The notes under the pieces were generated by a model, which was not told the DNA's origin, made no database searches, and saw only the letters and a list, made by a program, of their open reading frames with translations. A DNA stretch of 64,000 nucleotides, taken from Sphingobium sp. AP49. GTDB taxonomy: Bacteria > Pseudomonadota > Alphaproteobacteria > Sphingomonadales > Sphingomonadaceae. The translations under genes and the position numbers were made by a program. Positions 18,531-27,889 of the stretch are shown here, one piece after another (position 1 is the first letter of the stretch; every line of letters starts with the position of its first letter). The stretch is taken from the NCBI RefSeq assembly GCF_000281715.2, contig NZ_CP124576.1, positions 2,673,501 to 2,737,500 of the forward strand, read 5' to 3'.

Positions 18531-18780
18531 TGCCAGCCCCCTCCGGCCAGCATCGCCCCCGCCAGCAATATCCCCCGCAATTGCATATATTTATACTCCT
18601 TTATGGACCCGTACGGCGATTGTGGCATAGCGGATCGCGTCGTTCCATGCGTTTGATCGGACGGCGCGCGGAAAGAGGGCCACCTTATCCGCACTGAACC
18701 CCTTGAAAGAATTGCTTGCGCGCAATCGGACCGATGCCATCCGATATAGCGCGCCGGTCGTCCAAAGGAATAAAGCCATC

Positions 18781-20082
18781 ATGGCCCTCAATTATCGCAG
18801 CTTCGGCTTCCAGGTTCTGCTCGGCATGGTCGTGGGCCTTGCCCTTGGTCTCGTCGCGCGCCAGATCGGCGCAGGCCCCGATGGCGACCTCAACTGGCTG
18901 GCGACCACGCTCAAGACGGTCGGATCGATCTTCGTCTCGCTGTTGAAGGCGATCGTGCCGCCCTTGGTCTTCGCCGCGATCGTCGCGTCGATCGCCAATC
19001 TGCGCGCACTCGACAATGCCGCCCGCCTCGCCGGCCAGACCCTGCTCTGGTTCGCGATCACCGCGCTGATCGCGGTCAGCATCGGCCTTGCGATCGGCCT
19101 CATCGTCCAGCCGGGTGCGGGCCTGCACGGCACCGCGCTTGCCATGGGCAAGGCGGATTCGGTCGGCGGCTGGCTCGATTTCCTCAAGGGCCTCGTCCCC
19201 GGCAATAGCCTGGCCCTGTCGGCCGGCACCAAGATCACCGACGGCAGCGCCAGCACCAGCATCTCGTTCAACATCCTGCAATTGCTGGTCATCTCGATCG
19301 CGGTCGGCCTCGCCACGCTGAAGGTCGGCGACAAGGCGGAGCCCTTCCTCTCCTTCGTCCGCTCACTGCTCGCCGTCGTCCGCGCGATCCTGGGCTGGGT
19401 CATCCGCCTGACCCCGATCGGCTCGGCCGCGCTGATCGGCACCGCCATCGCGACCTATGGCTGGAGCGCGCTGGCCCAACTCGGCACCTTCACCGCCGCC
19501 ATCTATCTCGGCCTCGGCCTCGTCCTGCTGGTCGTCTATCCGCTGCTGCTGATCGCCAATGGCCTGAAACCCGGCCCCTTCTTCGCCAAGGCCTGGCCGG
19601 CGATCCAACTCGCCTTCGTCTCGCGCTCGTCGGTCGGCACCCTGCCGGTGACCGAGACCGTGACCGAGCGGCTGGGCGTCGACAAGGGCTATGCCGCCTT
19701 CGCGATCCCGCTCGCCTCGACCACCAAGATGGACGGCTGCGCCTCCATCTATCCGGCGCTGGCGGCGATCTTCGTCGCGGGCTTCTATGGCATCCCGCTG
19801 CACTTCATCGACTATGTGCTGATCGTCTTCGTCTCGGTCATCGGCTCGGCCGCGACCGCTGGCCTGACCGGCGCGATCGTGATGCTGACGCTGACCCTCT
19901 CGACGCTCGGCCTGCCGCTCGAAGGCGCCGGCCTGTTGCTGGCGATCGACCCGATCCTCGACATGGGCCGCACCGCCGTCAACGTCGCGGGCCAGGTGCT
20001 GGTCGGCGTGATCGTCGCCAAGCGCGAGGGCATTCTCGACGAGAGCGCCTATTATGGCGAGGGCGAACTGGTCGCCGCCTGA
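18781..20082 (+). CDS. Dicarboxylate/amino acid:cation symporter (DAACS family)
   Basis: A 433-residue inner-membrane transporter with about eight helices and two re-entrant loops. Typical features are PPLVFAAIVASIANL, SSVGTLPVTETVTERLGV (first hairpin loop region with the serine-rich part reduced to SRSS), STTKMDGCASIYPALAAIFVA and LAIDPILDMGRTAVNVAG, matching the GltP/DctA substrate site. The start ATG 18781 has AAAGGA upstream; an in-frame ATG at 18703 would add 26 non-hydrophobic residues. It should import C4-dicarboxylates, glutamate or aspartate with Na+ or H+. Confidence 0.92.
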   Translation: MALNYRSFGFQVLLGMVVGLALGLVARQIGAGPDGDLNWLATTLKTVGSIFVSLLKAIVPPLVFAAIVASIANLRALDNAARLAGQTLLWFAITALIAVSIGLAIGLIVQPGAGLHGTALAMGKADSVGGWLDFLKGLVPGNSLALSAGTKITDGSASTSISFNILQLLVISIAVGLATLKVGDKAEPFLSFVRSLLAVVRAILGWVIRLTPIGSAALIGTAIATYGWSALAQLGTFTAAIYLGLGLVLLVVYPLLLIANGLKPGPFFAKAWPAIQLAFVSRSSVGTLPVTETVTERLGVDKGYAAFAIPLASTTKMDGCASIYPALAAIFVAGFYGIPLHFIDYVLIVFVSVIGSAATAGLTGAIVMLTLTLSTLGLPLEGAGLLLAIDPILDMGRTAVNVAGQVLVGVIVAKREGILDESAYYGEGELVAA

Positions 20083-20094
20083 CGGCGGCGCGGT

Positions 20095-20745
20095 TCAGGG
20101 TTCGACGATATTGTTGCGCACCGCATAGCGCACCAGTTCGGCGGTGGTGCCAAGCTTCAGCTTGTGCATCGCCGCCGCGCGGTGGGTTTCCACCGTCTTC
20201 ACGCTGATTTCGAGCAAATGGGCGATCTGCTTGTTGATCTTGCCCTCGGCAATCAACTGTACGATCTCCCGCTCACGCGGGGTAAGCGTGGCGACATTGC
20301 CCCCGGCCATGCTGCTTTTGACAAAATGGTCGAGCAGCGTTTCGGAAATGGCCGCCGAAAAATAGGGCTTGCGAACGGCCAGCGCTTCCACCGCCGACAG
20401 CAGATGCGGGCCATTGTCGGACTTGAGCACATAACCGCGCGCGCCGGCCCGCAGCACTTCGACCAGCAAATCCTCCCGATCGTGCATCGTATAGATCAGG
20501 ATTTCGATCCGCGGAAATTCATGCTTGAGCGCGCGCGTCAGTTCCAGGCCATTCATCAACGGCAGGGAATAGTCGAGAATTGCGATATCAGGCTGGGTCT
20601 CACGCGCGGCCTTGAGCGCTTCATGCCCGTCGGATGCCTCTGCCACGATCTGCCAGTGGTCATGGGCTTCCAGGAACGTCCGGACCCCCTGCCTCAGGGC
20701 CTCATGGTCGTCGGCAATCAGTATCCGATGTAATGGCCTTCCCAT
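20095..20745 (-). CDS. NarL/FixJ-family response regulator, orphan
   Basis: A 216-residue two-domain regulator. The receiver has IADDHEALRQG (acidic pocket), phospho-acceptor Asp in ILDYSLPLMNG (about residue 57), and the conserved Thr and Lys (IYTMHD, YVLKSDNG). The LuxR-type helix-turn-helix reads LTPREREIVQLIAEGKINKQIAHLLEISVKTVETHRAAAMHKLKLG. No histidine kinase lies nearby. It is convergent with the symporter gene. Confidence 0.93.
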   Translation of the reverse strand: MGRPLHRILIADDHEALRQGVRTFLEAHDHWQIVAEASDGHEALKAARETQPDIAILDYSLPLMNGLELTRALKHEFPRIEILIYTMHDREDLLVEVLRAGARGYVLKSDNGPHLLSAVEALAVRKPYFSAAISETLLDHFVKSSMAGGNVATLTPREREIVQLIAEGKINKQIAHLLEISVKTVETHRAAAMHKLKLGTTAELVRYAVRNNIVEP

Positions 20746-21139
20746 GATCTAACCCCTGTTAATCGATGAGTGCGGTCTGCCATGGGGCAGACAGCCATCA
20801 TCGCGGCGCTGCGGCAGGACACAATGCGGGTTTCCCCGAGCATTGCGCAAGATAACCCCCATCCGCCGCCGTCCTCCCCATTTTTCTCGTCACCGGCCTA
20901 TGCTGAACGAACAGGCACATGCCGCTTGATCGGACGCAACCCTGCCATAGCCCCACGTGACAAGCGAGGGATAAGCTTGGTTATCGCCGGATAGGGAAAC
21001 ATCTAGCATAATTATCGGCGCCGCGACGCATGCGACCAATCCCGGGAAATGTCGGGAAATGTCCCGATGGTCCATTGCCCCCGCACAAGAGATGATTGCC
21101 CGACTTTCATCCCCGCAGGGGCCAACGGGTATTAGAGCC
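20746..21139. other. Intergenic region between the response regulator and an outer-membrane gene
   Basis: 394 bases, divergent promoters expected. The one clear feature is a contiguous tandem pair of CGGGAAATGT (21044-21053 and 21054-21063) followed by CCCG, about 80 bases before the next start. It looks like a binding site for a dimeric regulator, possibly the neighbouring NarL-type protein. I see no convincing small gene or RNA. Confidence 0.5.
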
Positions 21140-22117
21140 ATGTATCATCATCTGAAGACCTGTCTCACCATCGCTTCCCTGCCGCTGGCCGCACTGTGCG
21201 GAACGGCCCATGCTTCGGAAGGAGGCAGCAGTCTTTACCTGCTGGGTTCCGGCGGTCCGGGAACGGCGGTCATGCCGCCGCTGGAGGGCGTATATTTCGA
21301 CGACAGCGTCTATATCTACAATGGCAGTGCAGGCGCCGACAAGCAGTTCGTCGTCGGCGGCAACGTCGTTGCGGGTCTGGACGCGACGATCGTCGGGGAT
21401 TTCCTCACGACCCTTGCGGTTCCATCGACAAATTTCCTGGGTGGCACGTTGGCGATCGGCGCGATCGTCCCGGTGGGCGCACCGATGCTCGACGTCAACG
21501 CCGTCATTACCGGTCCTCTCGGGAACCAGCGCAGCATCAATGTCCATGATTCGGCGCTCGTCGTCGGCGATCCGGTGGGCACGGTCATGCTCGGCTGGAA
21601 GGCAGGCAAGCTGAACATCCAGGCCAGTACGCTGGTCAACGTCCCGATCGGCCATTATCGCGAAGACCAGTTGGCCAATCTCGCCTTTCACCGCTGGGCG
21701 GTTGACGGCTCGCTGGCGCTCAGCTGGCATGACGATGCGTCAGGCTGGGACATTTCGGGCAAGGGCGGCGTCACCTTCAACGGCAAGAACGACTATACCG
21801 ACTATAATAGCGGTAACGAGTTCCACCTCGAAGGCGCGGTGGAAAAGGCCTTGTCGAAGAAATTCTCGATGGGCGTCCAGGGCTATTGGCTCAAGCAGAT
21901 CAGCGATGACACGGGCGCCGGCGCACGTCTTGGCGCCTTTCGGGGCGAGATCGCCGGCGTCGGCGCAACCGCCGCGCTCAACGTCGTGATGGGACGCTCT
22001 CCCGCGACCTTCCGCCTGCGCGCTTTCAAGGAATTTGACGCCACCAACCGGCTGGAAGGCGAAGCCTTCTTCCTGAGCCTCAGCCTGCCACTCTATATGA
22101 AGATGCCCAAACAATAG
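21140..22117 (+). CDS. Outer-membrane protein of the phenol-degradation meta-pathway (SphA/MetA-like) family
   Basis: A 325-residue protein with a signal peptide ending at AHA (about residue 24), then a beta-barrel pattern ending LSLPLYMKMPKQ. The segments GGSSLYLLGSGGPGTAVMPPLEGVYF and LNIQASTLVNVPIGHYREDQLANLAFHRWAVDGSLALSW match the family first annotated as a MetA-pathway phenol degradation protein. Such proteins are thought to form channels for small hydrophobic compounds. No aromatic-degradation genes are adjacent. The ATG at 21140 follows TTAGAGCC. Confidence 0.8.
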   Translation: MYHHLKTCLTIASLPLAALCGTAHASEGGSSLYLLGSGGPGTAVMPPLEGVYFDDSVYIYNGSAGADKQFVVGGNVVAGLDATIVGDFLTTLAVPSTNFLGGTLAIGAIVPVGAPMLDVNAVITGPLGNQRSINVHDSALVVGDPVGTVMLGWKAGKLNIQASTLVNVPIGHYREDQLANLAFHRWAVDGSLALSWHDDASGWDISGKGGVTFNGKNDYTDYNSGNEFHLEGAVEKALSKKFSMGVQGYWLKQISDDTGAGARLGAFRGEIAGVGATAALNVVMGRSPATFRLRAFKEFDATNRLEGEAFFLSLSLPLYMKMPKQ

Positions 22118-22118
22118 G

Positions 22119-24623
22119 CTATAGCTGACGCAGTGCCCGAGCCGGGCGCACCGACATCAGCGGGAGGGAGCCGGCCAGACCGATGCCCAGCGTCAACACC
22201 GCTCCGCCCGCCAGCGTCGCCAGCATGACGGGCCAGTCGGGCGCCCAGCCGAAATCGAAGACCCGGACCACGACATAGGCGGCCGCTCCCGTTCCCAGCA
22301 GCAAGGCGATGGCCGACAGCAATAGCGCCAACAGTCCATATTCCAGGGCTTGCGCGCCCAATATCTGACCGCGCGTCGCCCCCAGCAGCTTCAACACCAC
22401 GCTGTCGTAGCTGCGGCTCTGGCGTGATGCCGCGATCGCGCCGATCAGCACGGCCACCCCCGCCAATATGGTCACCGACGCCGCCGCCAGGATCGCCCCG
22501 GACATCTGGTCGAGTAGCGCCGATACCTGGCCGATCACCTCGCCCACCTCGATCACCGACGCGCCGGGGAAGGCGGCGAGCAAGGCAGTCGTCATCGCCG
22601 CCTCGCGCCCCTTCTCCATCGTGATCGTCGCGGTCAGGCTGTGCGGCGCGGCGGCCAGCGTGTTGGGCGAGAAGACCAGCATATAATTGAATCCCATCGT
22701 GTCCCAGTTGACCTTGCGCAGCGACGCGATCCGCGCCTCGATCGGCCGGCCCAATATCGTGACGGTCATGCTGTCGCCGACGCCGACGCCCAGCGCATGC
22801 GCCTGTTCGGCGTCTACCGACAGCAGCGGTGGCCCGGCATAGTCCCGGGGCCACCATTGGCCGGCCTCCAGCTCGCTGCCGGCGGGCAGGGTCTCGCTAT
22901 AGGTCACGCCGCGCTCGCCGCGCAAAATCCAGGCGCCCTCCGGCTTTTCCTTCAGCGCCACGACCGGTTTGCCGCCATAGGCGGTGACCGTCCCGCGCAG
23001 GGTGGGCACGATATTCAGTTCGGCGCCGGGAGCATGCAGCGCCGCCAGCAGCCGCAATTGCGGCTCTCCGGTCGCGGGCAGGTCGAGCACGAAGAGGTTG
23101 GGCGCCCGTTTCGGCACGGTGCGGGCAATTTCCGCCTGCACGCTGGTCTGGATGCCAGCCAGCGTCACGAACAGGGTAAGCGCCAGACCGAGCGCGACGA
23201 CCAGTGCCGCCGTCTGGGCACCGGGCCGATACAGGTTGGCGATCGCCAGCCGCAACAAGGGACGCCGCGGCCGCCGCACCCGCCGGGCCAGCAGGCGCAC
23301 GCCTTGCCCCAACAGCAACAGCAACAGCAGCACTCCCGCCACCGCCCCCAGCACGGCCGCTGCAAACAGCGGCGCGCGCGCCGTCAACAGGGTGATGGCG
23401 ATCAGGACGGCAACGGCCATGCCGACCAGCATCACCGTGCGTCGGTCGATCCGGCGACGCGGGGCGATCAGGGCGCGCAGGATCGCGGCGACCGGCTCGG
23501 TCCGGGCCTGTGCCAGCGGCGGCAGGGTGAAGATCAGCGCGATCAGCGCGCCATATATGCCACTGGTCAGAAGCGGCAGAAGATGCAGCTGGAAACCGGG
23601 CTGGACCGGCAGCATCCCACCAGCCAGCGCGACCAGCAATGGCGGCAACAAAGCCCCCGCGGCAAGCCCCGCAAAGATGGCCAATCCCGCCACCGCCCCC
23701 AACTGCAGCATATAGATGCGTGCGATATCGGCCGATGTTGCCCCCAGCACCTTCAGCGTCGCCAGGCTGCCGCGCTTGATCGCCAGATAGGATGCGACGC
23801 CGTTGCTCACGCCAATCCCCGCGATCACCAGCGCCGCAAGGCCGATCAGCGAGAGAAACTGGCCCATATTCTCGATGAAGCGATTGGTGCCCGGCGCCGC
23901 CCGATCGCGATCCTTATATTCCCAACCCTGCGCCGCATAGCGCTGCTCCAGCCGCTCGCGCACTGCCTGGGCATCGCTGCCGGCAGGCAGGCGCAGCCGA
24001 TATTTCGCGCGATAGAGGCTACCCGGCTGGACCAGCGCGGTGCGTTCCATACCCTGCATCGAGACGATCGCCACCGGCCCCAGGGTAAAGCCCTCGCCTA
24101 CCCGATCGGGTTCATCGGCGATGATGCCAGAGACGGAAAAATCCGCCTGGCCATAGCGCAATCGATCGCCCGGCTTCAGTTCCAGCCGCTGCGCCAGCGC
24201 CGGGCCGATGAGGATAGTGTCTGCCGCCAGCGGGGCATAGCGTCCCTGCGCCAGGGTCAGCGCGCCATAGAGCGGATAGGCGTCGTCCACGCCCTTGAGT
24301 TCGGTCAGCAAAGGCTGCGCCCCGGCCTTTTGCGCCATGGCGCGCATCCGTACCGTCTCGCTCACCCTGCCCAGCCGGGCGATCGCCTGCCGATCCCCGG
24401 CATCCATCAGCCGCTGGCTCATCGCGATCTCGACATCGCCGCCCAGGATCGCCTGCCCCCGCCCGGCAATCTCGCCGGTGATCGCGCTGGTCAGGCTGCC
24501 GATCGCCGCCAGCGTCATCACGCCCAGGAACAGACAGACGAACAGCAGCCGCAGCCCCCGGAACCCGGCATGCAGATCGCGCCGCGCAATCCGCCAGCTT
24601 GCCCCCCAGCCCAATGTCGTCAC
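22119..24623 (-). CDS. ABC transporter permease with FtsX domains (YbbP-like)
   Basis: An 834-residue integral membrane protein. One helix near the N terminus is followed by a large periplasmic domain, then FtsX helices (residues about 260-400), more helices in the middle, a second periplasmic part, and a C-terminal FtsX set (SGAILAAASVTILAGVAVLIG...). This ten-helix, two-FtsX layout is that of YbbP. The GTG start at 24623 overlaps the ATPase stop by four bases. YbbA-YbbP-type systems are thought to move lipophilic molecules across or out of the inner membrane. Confidence 0.9.
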   Translation of the reverse strand: MTTLGWGASWRIARRDLHAGFRGLRLLFVCLFLGVMTLAAIGSLTSAITGEIAGRGQAILGGDVEIAMSQRLMDAGDRQAIARLGRVSETVRMRAMAQKAGAQPLLTELKGVDDAYPLYGALTLAQGRYAPLAADTILIGPALAQRLELKPGDRLRYGQADFSVSGIIADEPDRVGEGFTLGPVAIVSMQGMERTALVQPGSLYRAKYRLRLPAGSDAQAVRERLEQRYAAQGWEYKDRDRAAPGTNRFIENMGQFLSLIGLAALVIAGIGVSNGVASYLAIKRGSLATLKVLGATSADIARIYMLQLGAVAGLAIFAGLAAGALLPPLLVALAGGMLPVQPGFQLHLLPLLTSGIYGALIALIFTLPPLAQARTEPVAAILRALIAPRRRIDRRTVMLVGMAVAVLIAITLLTARAPLFAAAVLGAVAGVLLLLLLLGQGVRLLARRVRRPRRPLLRLAIANLYRPGAQTAALVVALGLALTLFVTLAGIQTSVQAEIARTVPKRAPNLFVLDLPATGEPQLRLLAALHAPGAELNIVPTLRGTVTAYGGKPVVALKEKPEGAWILRGERGVTYSETLPAGSELEAGQWWPRDYAGPPLLSVDAEQAHALGVGVGDSMTVTILGRPIEARIASLRKVNWDTMGFNYMLVFSPNTLAAAPHSLTATITMEKGREAAMTTALLAAFPGASVIEVGEVIGQVSALLDQMSGAILAAASVTILAGVAVLIGAIAASRQSRSYDSVVLKLLGATRGQILGAQALEYGLLALLLSAIALLLGTGAAAYVVVRVFDFGWAPDWPVMLATLAGGAVLTLGIGLAGSLPLMSVRPARALRQL

Positions 24624-25309
24624 GCGGCGACCTCGCCGCTCAACTGGCCGTCGCGCATCTCGACGGTCCGGTCGCACCGCGCCGCCAGCGCCGGATCATG
24701 GGTGATGATCAGCAGGGTCGCGCCGCTGGCCTGTTGCCGGGCGAACAGCAGGTCGATGATCGCCGTGCCGGTCGCCTGGTCCAGATTGCCGGTGGGTTCG
24801 TCCGCGAACAATATCGCCGGATCGGGCGCCATGGCCCGGGCGATCGCCACGCGCTGCTGCTCGCCGCCCGATAGCTGGGCGGGATAATGGGACAGGCGAT
24901 GGCCCAGGCCCACCGCCGTCAATTCCCGCGCCGCCCGCTCGAACGGATCGGCCAGCCCCGCCAGTTCCAGCGGCACGGCGACATTTTCCAGCGCCGTCAT
25001 CGTCGGCAACAGATGGAAGGATTGCAGGATGATGCCGATCCGCCCGCGCCGCGCCCGCGCCAGCCCATCCTCGTCGAGCGCGCGATAATCGACGCCGGCC
25101 ACGCTGACCGTGCCACCGCTCGCCTGCTCCAGCCCCGACAGGATCGCCATCAGCGACGACTTGCCCGATCCCGACGCGCCCAATATCGCCAGGCTCTCGC
25201 CGCGACGAATATCCAGGTCGATGCCCTTCAATATCTGCGTGTTGCCGAGCGAGAGGGTGACATTGCGCGCCTGGATCGCGATATGGGGGGCATCGATGGT
25301 CGCATGCAT
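24620..25309 (-). CDS. ABC transporter ATPase (YbbA-like)
   Basis: A 229-residue nucleotide-binding protein with Walker A GASGSGKSS (about residue 45), the Q-loop LQSFHLLPTMTALENV, signature LSGGEQQR, Walker B ILFADEPTGNLD and switch His in IITHDPALA, all LolD/YbbA-like. It pairs with the downstream FtsX-type permease. The start codon at 25309 shares CATG with the start of the divergent esterase gene, mirroring the E. coli tesA / ybbA-ybbP order. Confidence 0.93.
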   Translation of the reverse strand: MHATIDAPHIAIQARNVTLSLGNTQILKGIDLDIRRGESLAILGASGSGKSSLMAILSGLEQASGGTVSVAGVDYRALDEDGLARARRGRIGIILQSFHLLPTMTALENVAVPLELAGLADPFERAARELTAVGLGHRLSHYPAQLSGGEQQRVAIARAMAPDPAILFADEPTGNLDQATGTAIIDLLFARQQASGATLLIITHDPALAARCDRTVEMRDGQLSGEVAA

Positions 25310-26030
25310 GAAGAAGGAAGGCTCCTTGGCGAACGGTTTCCGGCTATATGGGTTCTCGCTGCTGCTTGTCCAACTGCTCGCCGCCTGTTCCCCAACGAAG
25401 CAAGAGGCGCTTCCCGCCGCCGCCGATAATGCAGCGAACATGACAGCGAAGGCGACACAGCCAATCGCTGATGGCAAGCTGGTCGTCGTGTTCGGCGACA
25501 GCCTCTATGCCGGCTATAATCTTCAGCAGGATCAGGGCTTTGCACCCATCCTTGAACAAGCCCTGTCAAAACAGGGGATCAAGGCCCATGTTGTCAATGC
25601 CGGCGTGTCGGGCGACACTAGCGCCGATGGCCTCGCCCGCCTCGCCTTCGGTCTCGACGGCCTGCCGCGCAAGCCCGACCTGGTCCTCGTGGGCCTGGGC
25701 GGTAATGACATGCTGCGTGGCCTCAGCCCACAGGCGACCCGGACCAATATCGACGCCATCCTGACCGAACTCGCCAAGCGCGGCATTCCCGCGATGCTGA
25801 CCGGCATGATGGCCTCGCCCAATATGGGGCCGGACTATGCCGCCGCCTTCAACCCGATCTACCCGGACCTGGCGAAGAAGCATGGCGTGCCGCTCTACCC
25901 CTTCTTCCTCGACGGCGTGATCGGCCAGCGCAGCCTGCTGCTGCCCGACGGCATCCACCCCAACCCGCAAGGCGTCCAGCGCATCACCGCCAAGGTCGCG
26001 CCATTGGTGGCCAGGCGATTGCGGGAATAG
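25308..26030 (+). CDS. GDSL-type arylesterase/thioesterase, TesA-like lipoprotein
   Basis: A 240-residue SGNH hydrolase. Block I is VVVFGDSLYAGYN (nucleophile Ser, about residue 65), block III GLGGNDMLRG and block V LLPDGIHPNPQG (catalytic Asp-His). The signal ends in lipobox LAAC, so it is probably a lipoprotein rather than a free periplasmic enzyme as in E. coli TesA. The ATG at 25308 is inside CATG shared with the divergent ATPase gene, but TTG at 25326 has a better site (AAGGAAGG) and may be the real start. Confidence 0.9.
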   Translation: MKKEGSLANGFRLYGFSLLLVQLLAACSPTKQEALPAAADNAANMTAKATQPIADGKLVVVFGDSLYAGYNLQQDQGFAPILEQALSKQGIKAHVVNAGVSGDTSADGLARLAFGLDGLPRKPDLVLVGLGGNDMLRGLSPQATRTNIDAILTELAKRGIPAMLTGMMASPNMGPDYAAAFNPIYPDLAKKHGVPLYPFFLDGVIGQRSLLLPDGIHPNPQGVQRITAKVAPLVARRLRE

Positions 26031-26119
26031 GCAGCGAGGGGAAATCGGGCACCTGTCAAACGGCCGAAATGGGTGGGAAGCGGACTGCCTGGTGTCAGTC
26101 TGGAACGGAGCAATTTTGG

Positions 26120-26320
26120 TCAGTGCCACATGCTGATTGCGGCTAACCCAAAAATAAGCGCCAGTGCGGTTAGTCGCCCTGCATACATCCAATACAACAT
26201 CGGCTCCCCTTGGCGCATAGGCGAGAGACCGTAAGAAGGCATTTGCCCAGCTATAAGGCCGCGCGCTAGCAGCGCAGCAAATAAAACCGCCCCAGCCAGC
26301 AGGAAAATAGCTGCGTTCAT
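26120..26320 (-). CDS. Small two-helix membrane protein, hypothetical
   Basis: A 66-residue protein with two hydrophobic segments (AAIFLLAGAVLFAALLARGLIAG and YWMYAGRLTALALIFGLAAISMW) joined by a short polar loop. Only a weak ribosome-binding site precedes ATG 26320. The surrounding 390 bases are lower in GC than the flanks, so it may be a local insertion. No family recognised. Confidence 0.5.
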   Translation of the reverse strand: MNAAIFLLAGAVLFAALLARGLIAGQMPSYGLSPMRQGEPMLYWMYAGRLTALALIFGLAAISMWH

Positions 26321-26423
26321 ATCGTCCGGTTATGGCGGCTCAACAGTTGGCTATCAATGTCTAAAAATGGTCGTATTTGCCCGTCTGAACTTACCCACCC
26401 GGCCTAGATAATCTCGTCACTCT

Positions 26424-27170
26424 CTAGATCAGCCCCCGCACAATCCAGCCCGGCAGCGTCGCGATCGCCAGCAAAGTCCCCAGCGGCACCCGGCTCTGCC
26501 CCTGCACCGCCCGGCCCAGCGCCAGCGCGACCAGCGCTCCCGCCAGCCCCAGCAACGCCGCGATCAGCAGGATGAAGGGCAGCGCCTGCCAGCCCAGCCA
26601 GGCGCCGATCGCGCCGAGCAGCTTCGCGTCGCCCAGCCCCAGCCCTTCGCGCCCGCGCAGCGCGCGATAGCCAAGCGCGATCGCCAGCAGCCCCAGATAG
26701 CCCGCCGCCGCGCCGATCACCCGGTCGACCAGCGCGACGTCGGTGGTCCACAGCCCCAGGGTGAAGCCGAGGAAAGCGAGTGGCAGGGTCAGCGCATCGG
26801 GCAGCCAGAAATGGCGCCAGTCCAGCAGCGCCAGGGTCAGCAGCATCCAGCCGAGCAGCGCCCAGCCGATGCCGCCCAGATCCGGCACGAAGCCCAGCGC
26901 CAGCGCGCCGATGATGGCGCAGCCCGCCTCCACCCGGCCATGGAGCGGATCGATCGCCGCGCCACAGGTCCGGCATCGGCCGCGCTGCACCAGCGCGCTC
27001 AGCATCGGCACCAGATCGATCGGCCCCAGCATCCGGCCACAGCCGTCACAGGCCGACCGGCCGCGCATCACGCCCCGCCCCTGCGGCCAGCGCAGGATCA
27101 GGGTGGCAAGGAAGCTGCCCGCGATCGCGCCCGCGACCGCGCCGACCAGGGCCGCCCAGGGATCGATCAC
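26424..27170 (-). CDS. gspO: Type IV prepilin peptidase / N-methyltransferase
   Basis: A 248-residue aspartic membrane protease that cleaves and methylates GspG-K. It has the zinc-type cysteine loop CDGCGRM...CRTCG (about residues 40-70) and the two catalytic Asp motifs LLDWRHFWLPD (about 117) and GLGDAKL (about 178, GxGD). It is the last gene of the operon, overlapping gspN by four bases. The cell can therefore process its own pseudopilins from this locus. Confidence 0.95.
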   Translation of the reverse strand: MIDPWAALVGAVAGAIAGSFLATLILRWPQGRGVMRGRSACDGCGRMLGPIDLVPMLSALVQRGRCRTCGAAIDPLHGRVEAGCAIIGALALGFVPDLGGIGWALLGWMLLTLALLDWRHFWLPDALTLPLAFLGFTLGLWTTDVALVDRVIGAAAGYLGLLAIALGYRALRGREGLGLGDAKLLGAIGAWLGWQALPFILLIAALLGLAGALVALALGRAVQGQSRVPLGTLLAIATLPGWIVRGLI

Positions 27171-27889
27171 AGCGTCCCTTCGACCTTCAGCACATAGGCG
27201 TTACCGACCGTGGCGAAGCCCGCTTGGCCCAGTGTCCCGGCCAGCGCCGGGTCAGCGGTTTCCACCCGCATTTCGGCGGTATAGCGGCCCGACCGCCAGA
27301 TGCGCAGATTGATCTTCTCCATCCCCGACTGGCTGACCAGCGGCAGCAGCAGCGCGTCACCATCGCAGGCGACCGTACCCGACAGCCCCTGCGACAGGTT
27401 CAGCCCGACAATCTGCGTCGCCATCCGCGCCCGCACCCGGCCTTCGGCATGGCCACAGACATCGCCGGAAAAATAGCCGCTGACATCCTCCATCATCAGC
27501 CCGCTGACCGGCAGCGGCGCGAAGGTGCGGCCCAGCGGCACCGCCCCTGTCACATCGTCGATGCCGATCCGGCCGAGCCCGACGGTCAGCGCACCCTGTA
27601 TATCGTCAGGCTGGCCCTTGGTCCGGGCAATGTCGAACCGCGCCCGGCCGACCAGCAGCGATAGCGGCGACAGGCCGGCGCGCACCGACCCCATCGGCAT
27701 TTCGCCCAGCATCAGCTGGTCGATCCGCCCGCTCCACACGCTGCCGCGTATCTCGCGCGCGGCTAGGCCCAGCCGGTCAAGCTGCGCCAGCCCCAGCGCC
27801 ACCCGCATCGGCAGGAAGACGATCAGGCCGAATATGAACAACGCGATCAGGATGATGCGCATCCGGCGCGACAGGATCAGACCCTTCAT
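27167..27889 (-). CDS. gspN: Type II secretion protein N
   Basis: A 240-residue inner-membrane protein with one N-terminal helix (RIILIALFIFGLIVFLPMRVAL) and a periplasmic beta-rich domain typical of T2SSN (AREIRGSVWSGRIDQLMLG near residue 45; two Cys around 145 and 175 may pair). Role in the machine is minor or accessory. It overlaps both neighbours by four bases. Confidence 0.9.
   Translation of the reverse strand: MKGLILSRRMRIILIALFIFGLIVFLPMRVALGLAQLDRLGLAAREIRGSVWSGRIDQLMLGEMPMGSVRAGLSPLSLLVGRARFDIARTKGQPDDIQGALTVGLGRIGIDDVTGAVPLGRTFAPLPVSGLMMEDVSGYFSGDVCGHAEGRVRARMATQIVGLNLSQGLSGTVACDGDALLLPLVSQSGMEKINLRIWRSGRYTAEMRVETADPALAGTLGQAGFATVGNAYVLKVEGTL

Noticed and set aside
22641..24887. 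A 748-codon plus-strand frame opposite the YbbP-like permease
   Set aside because: Gln/Arg/His-rich antisense translation typical of high-GC DNA, with no start signal or domain.
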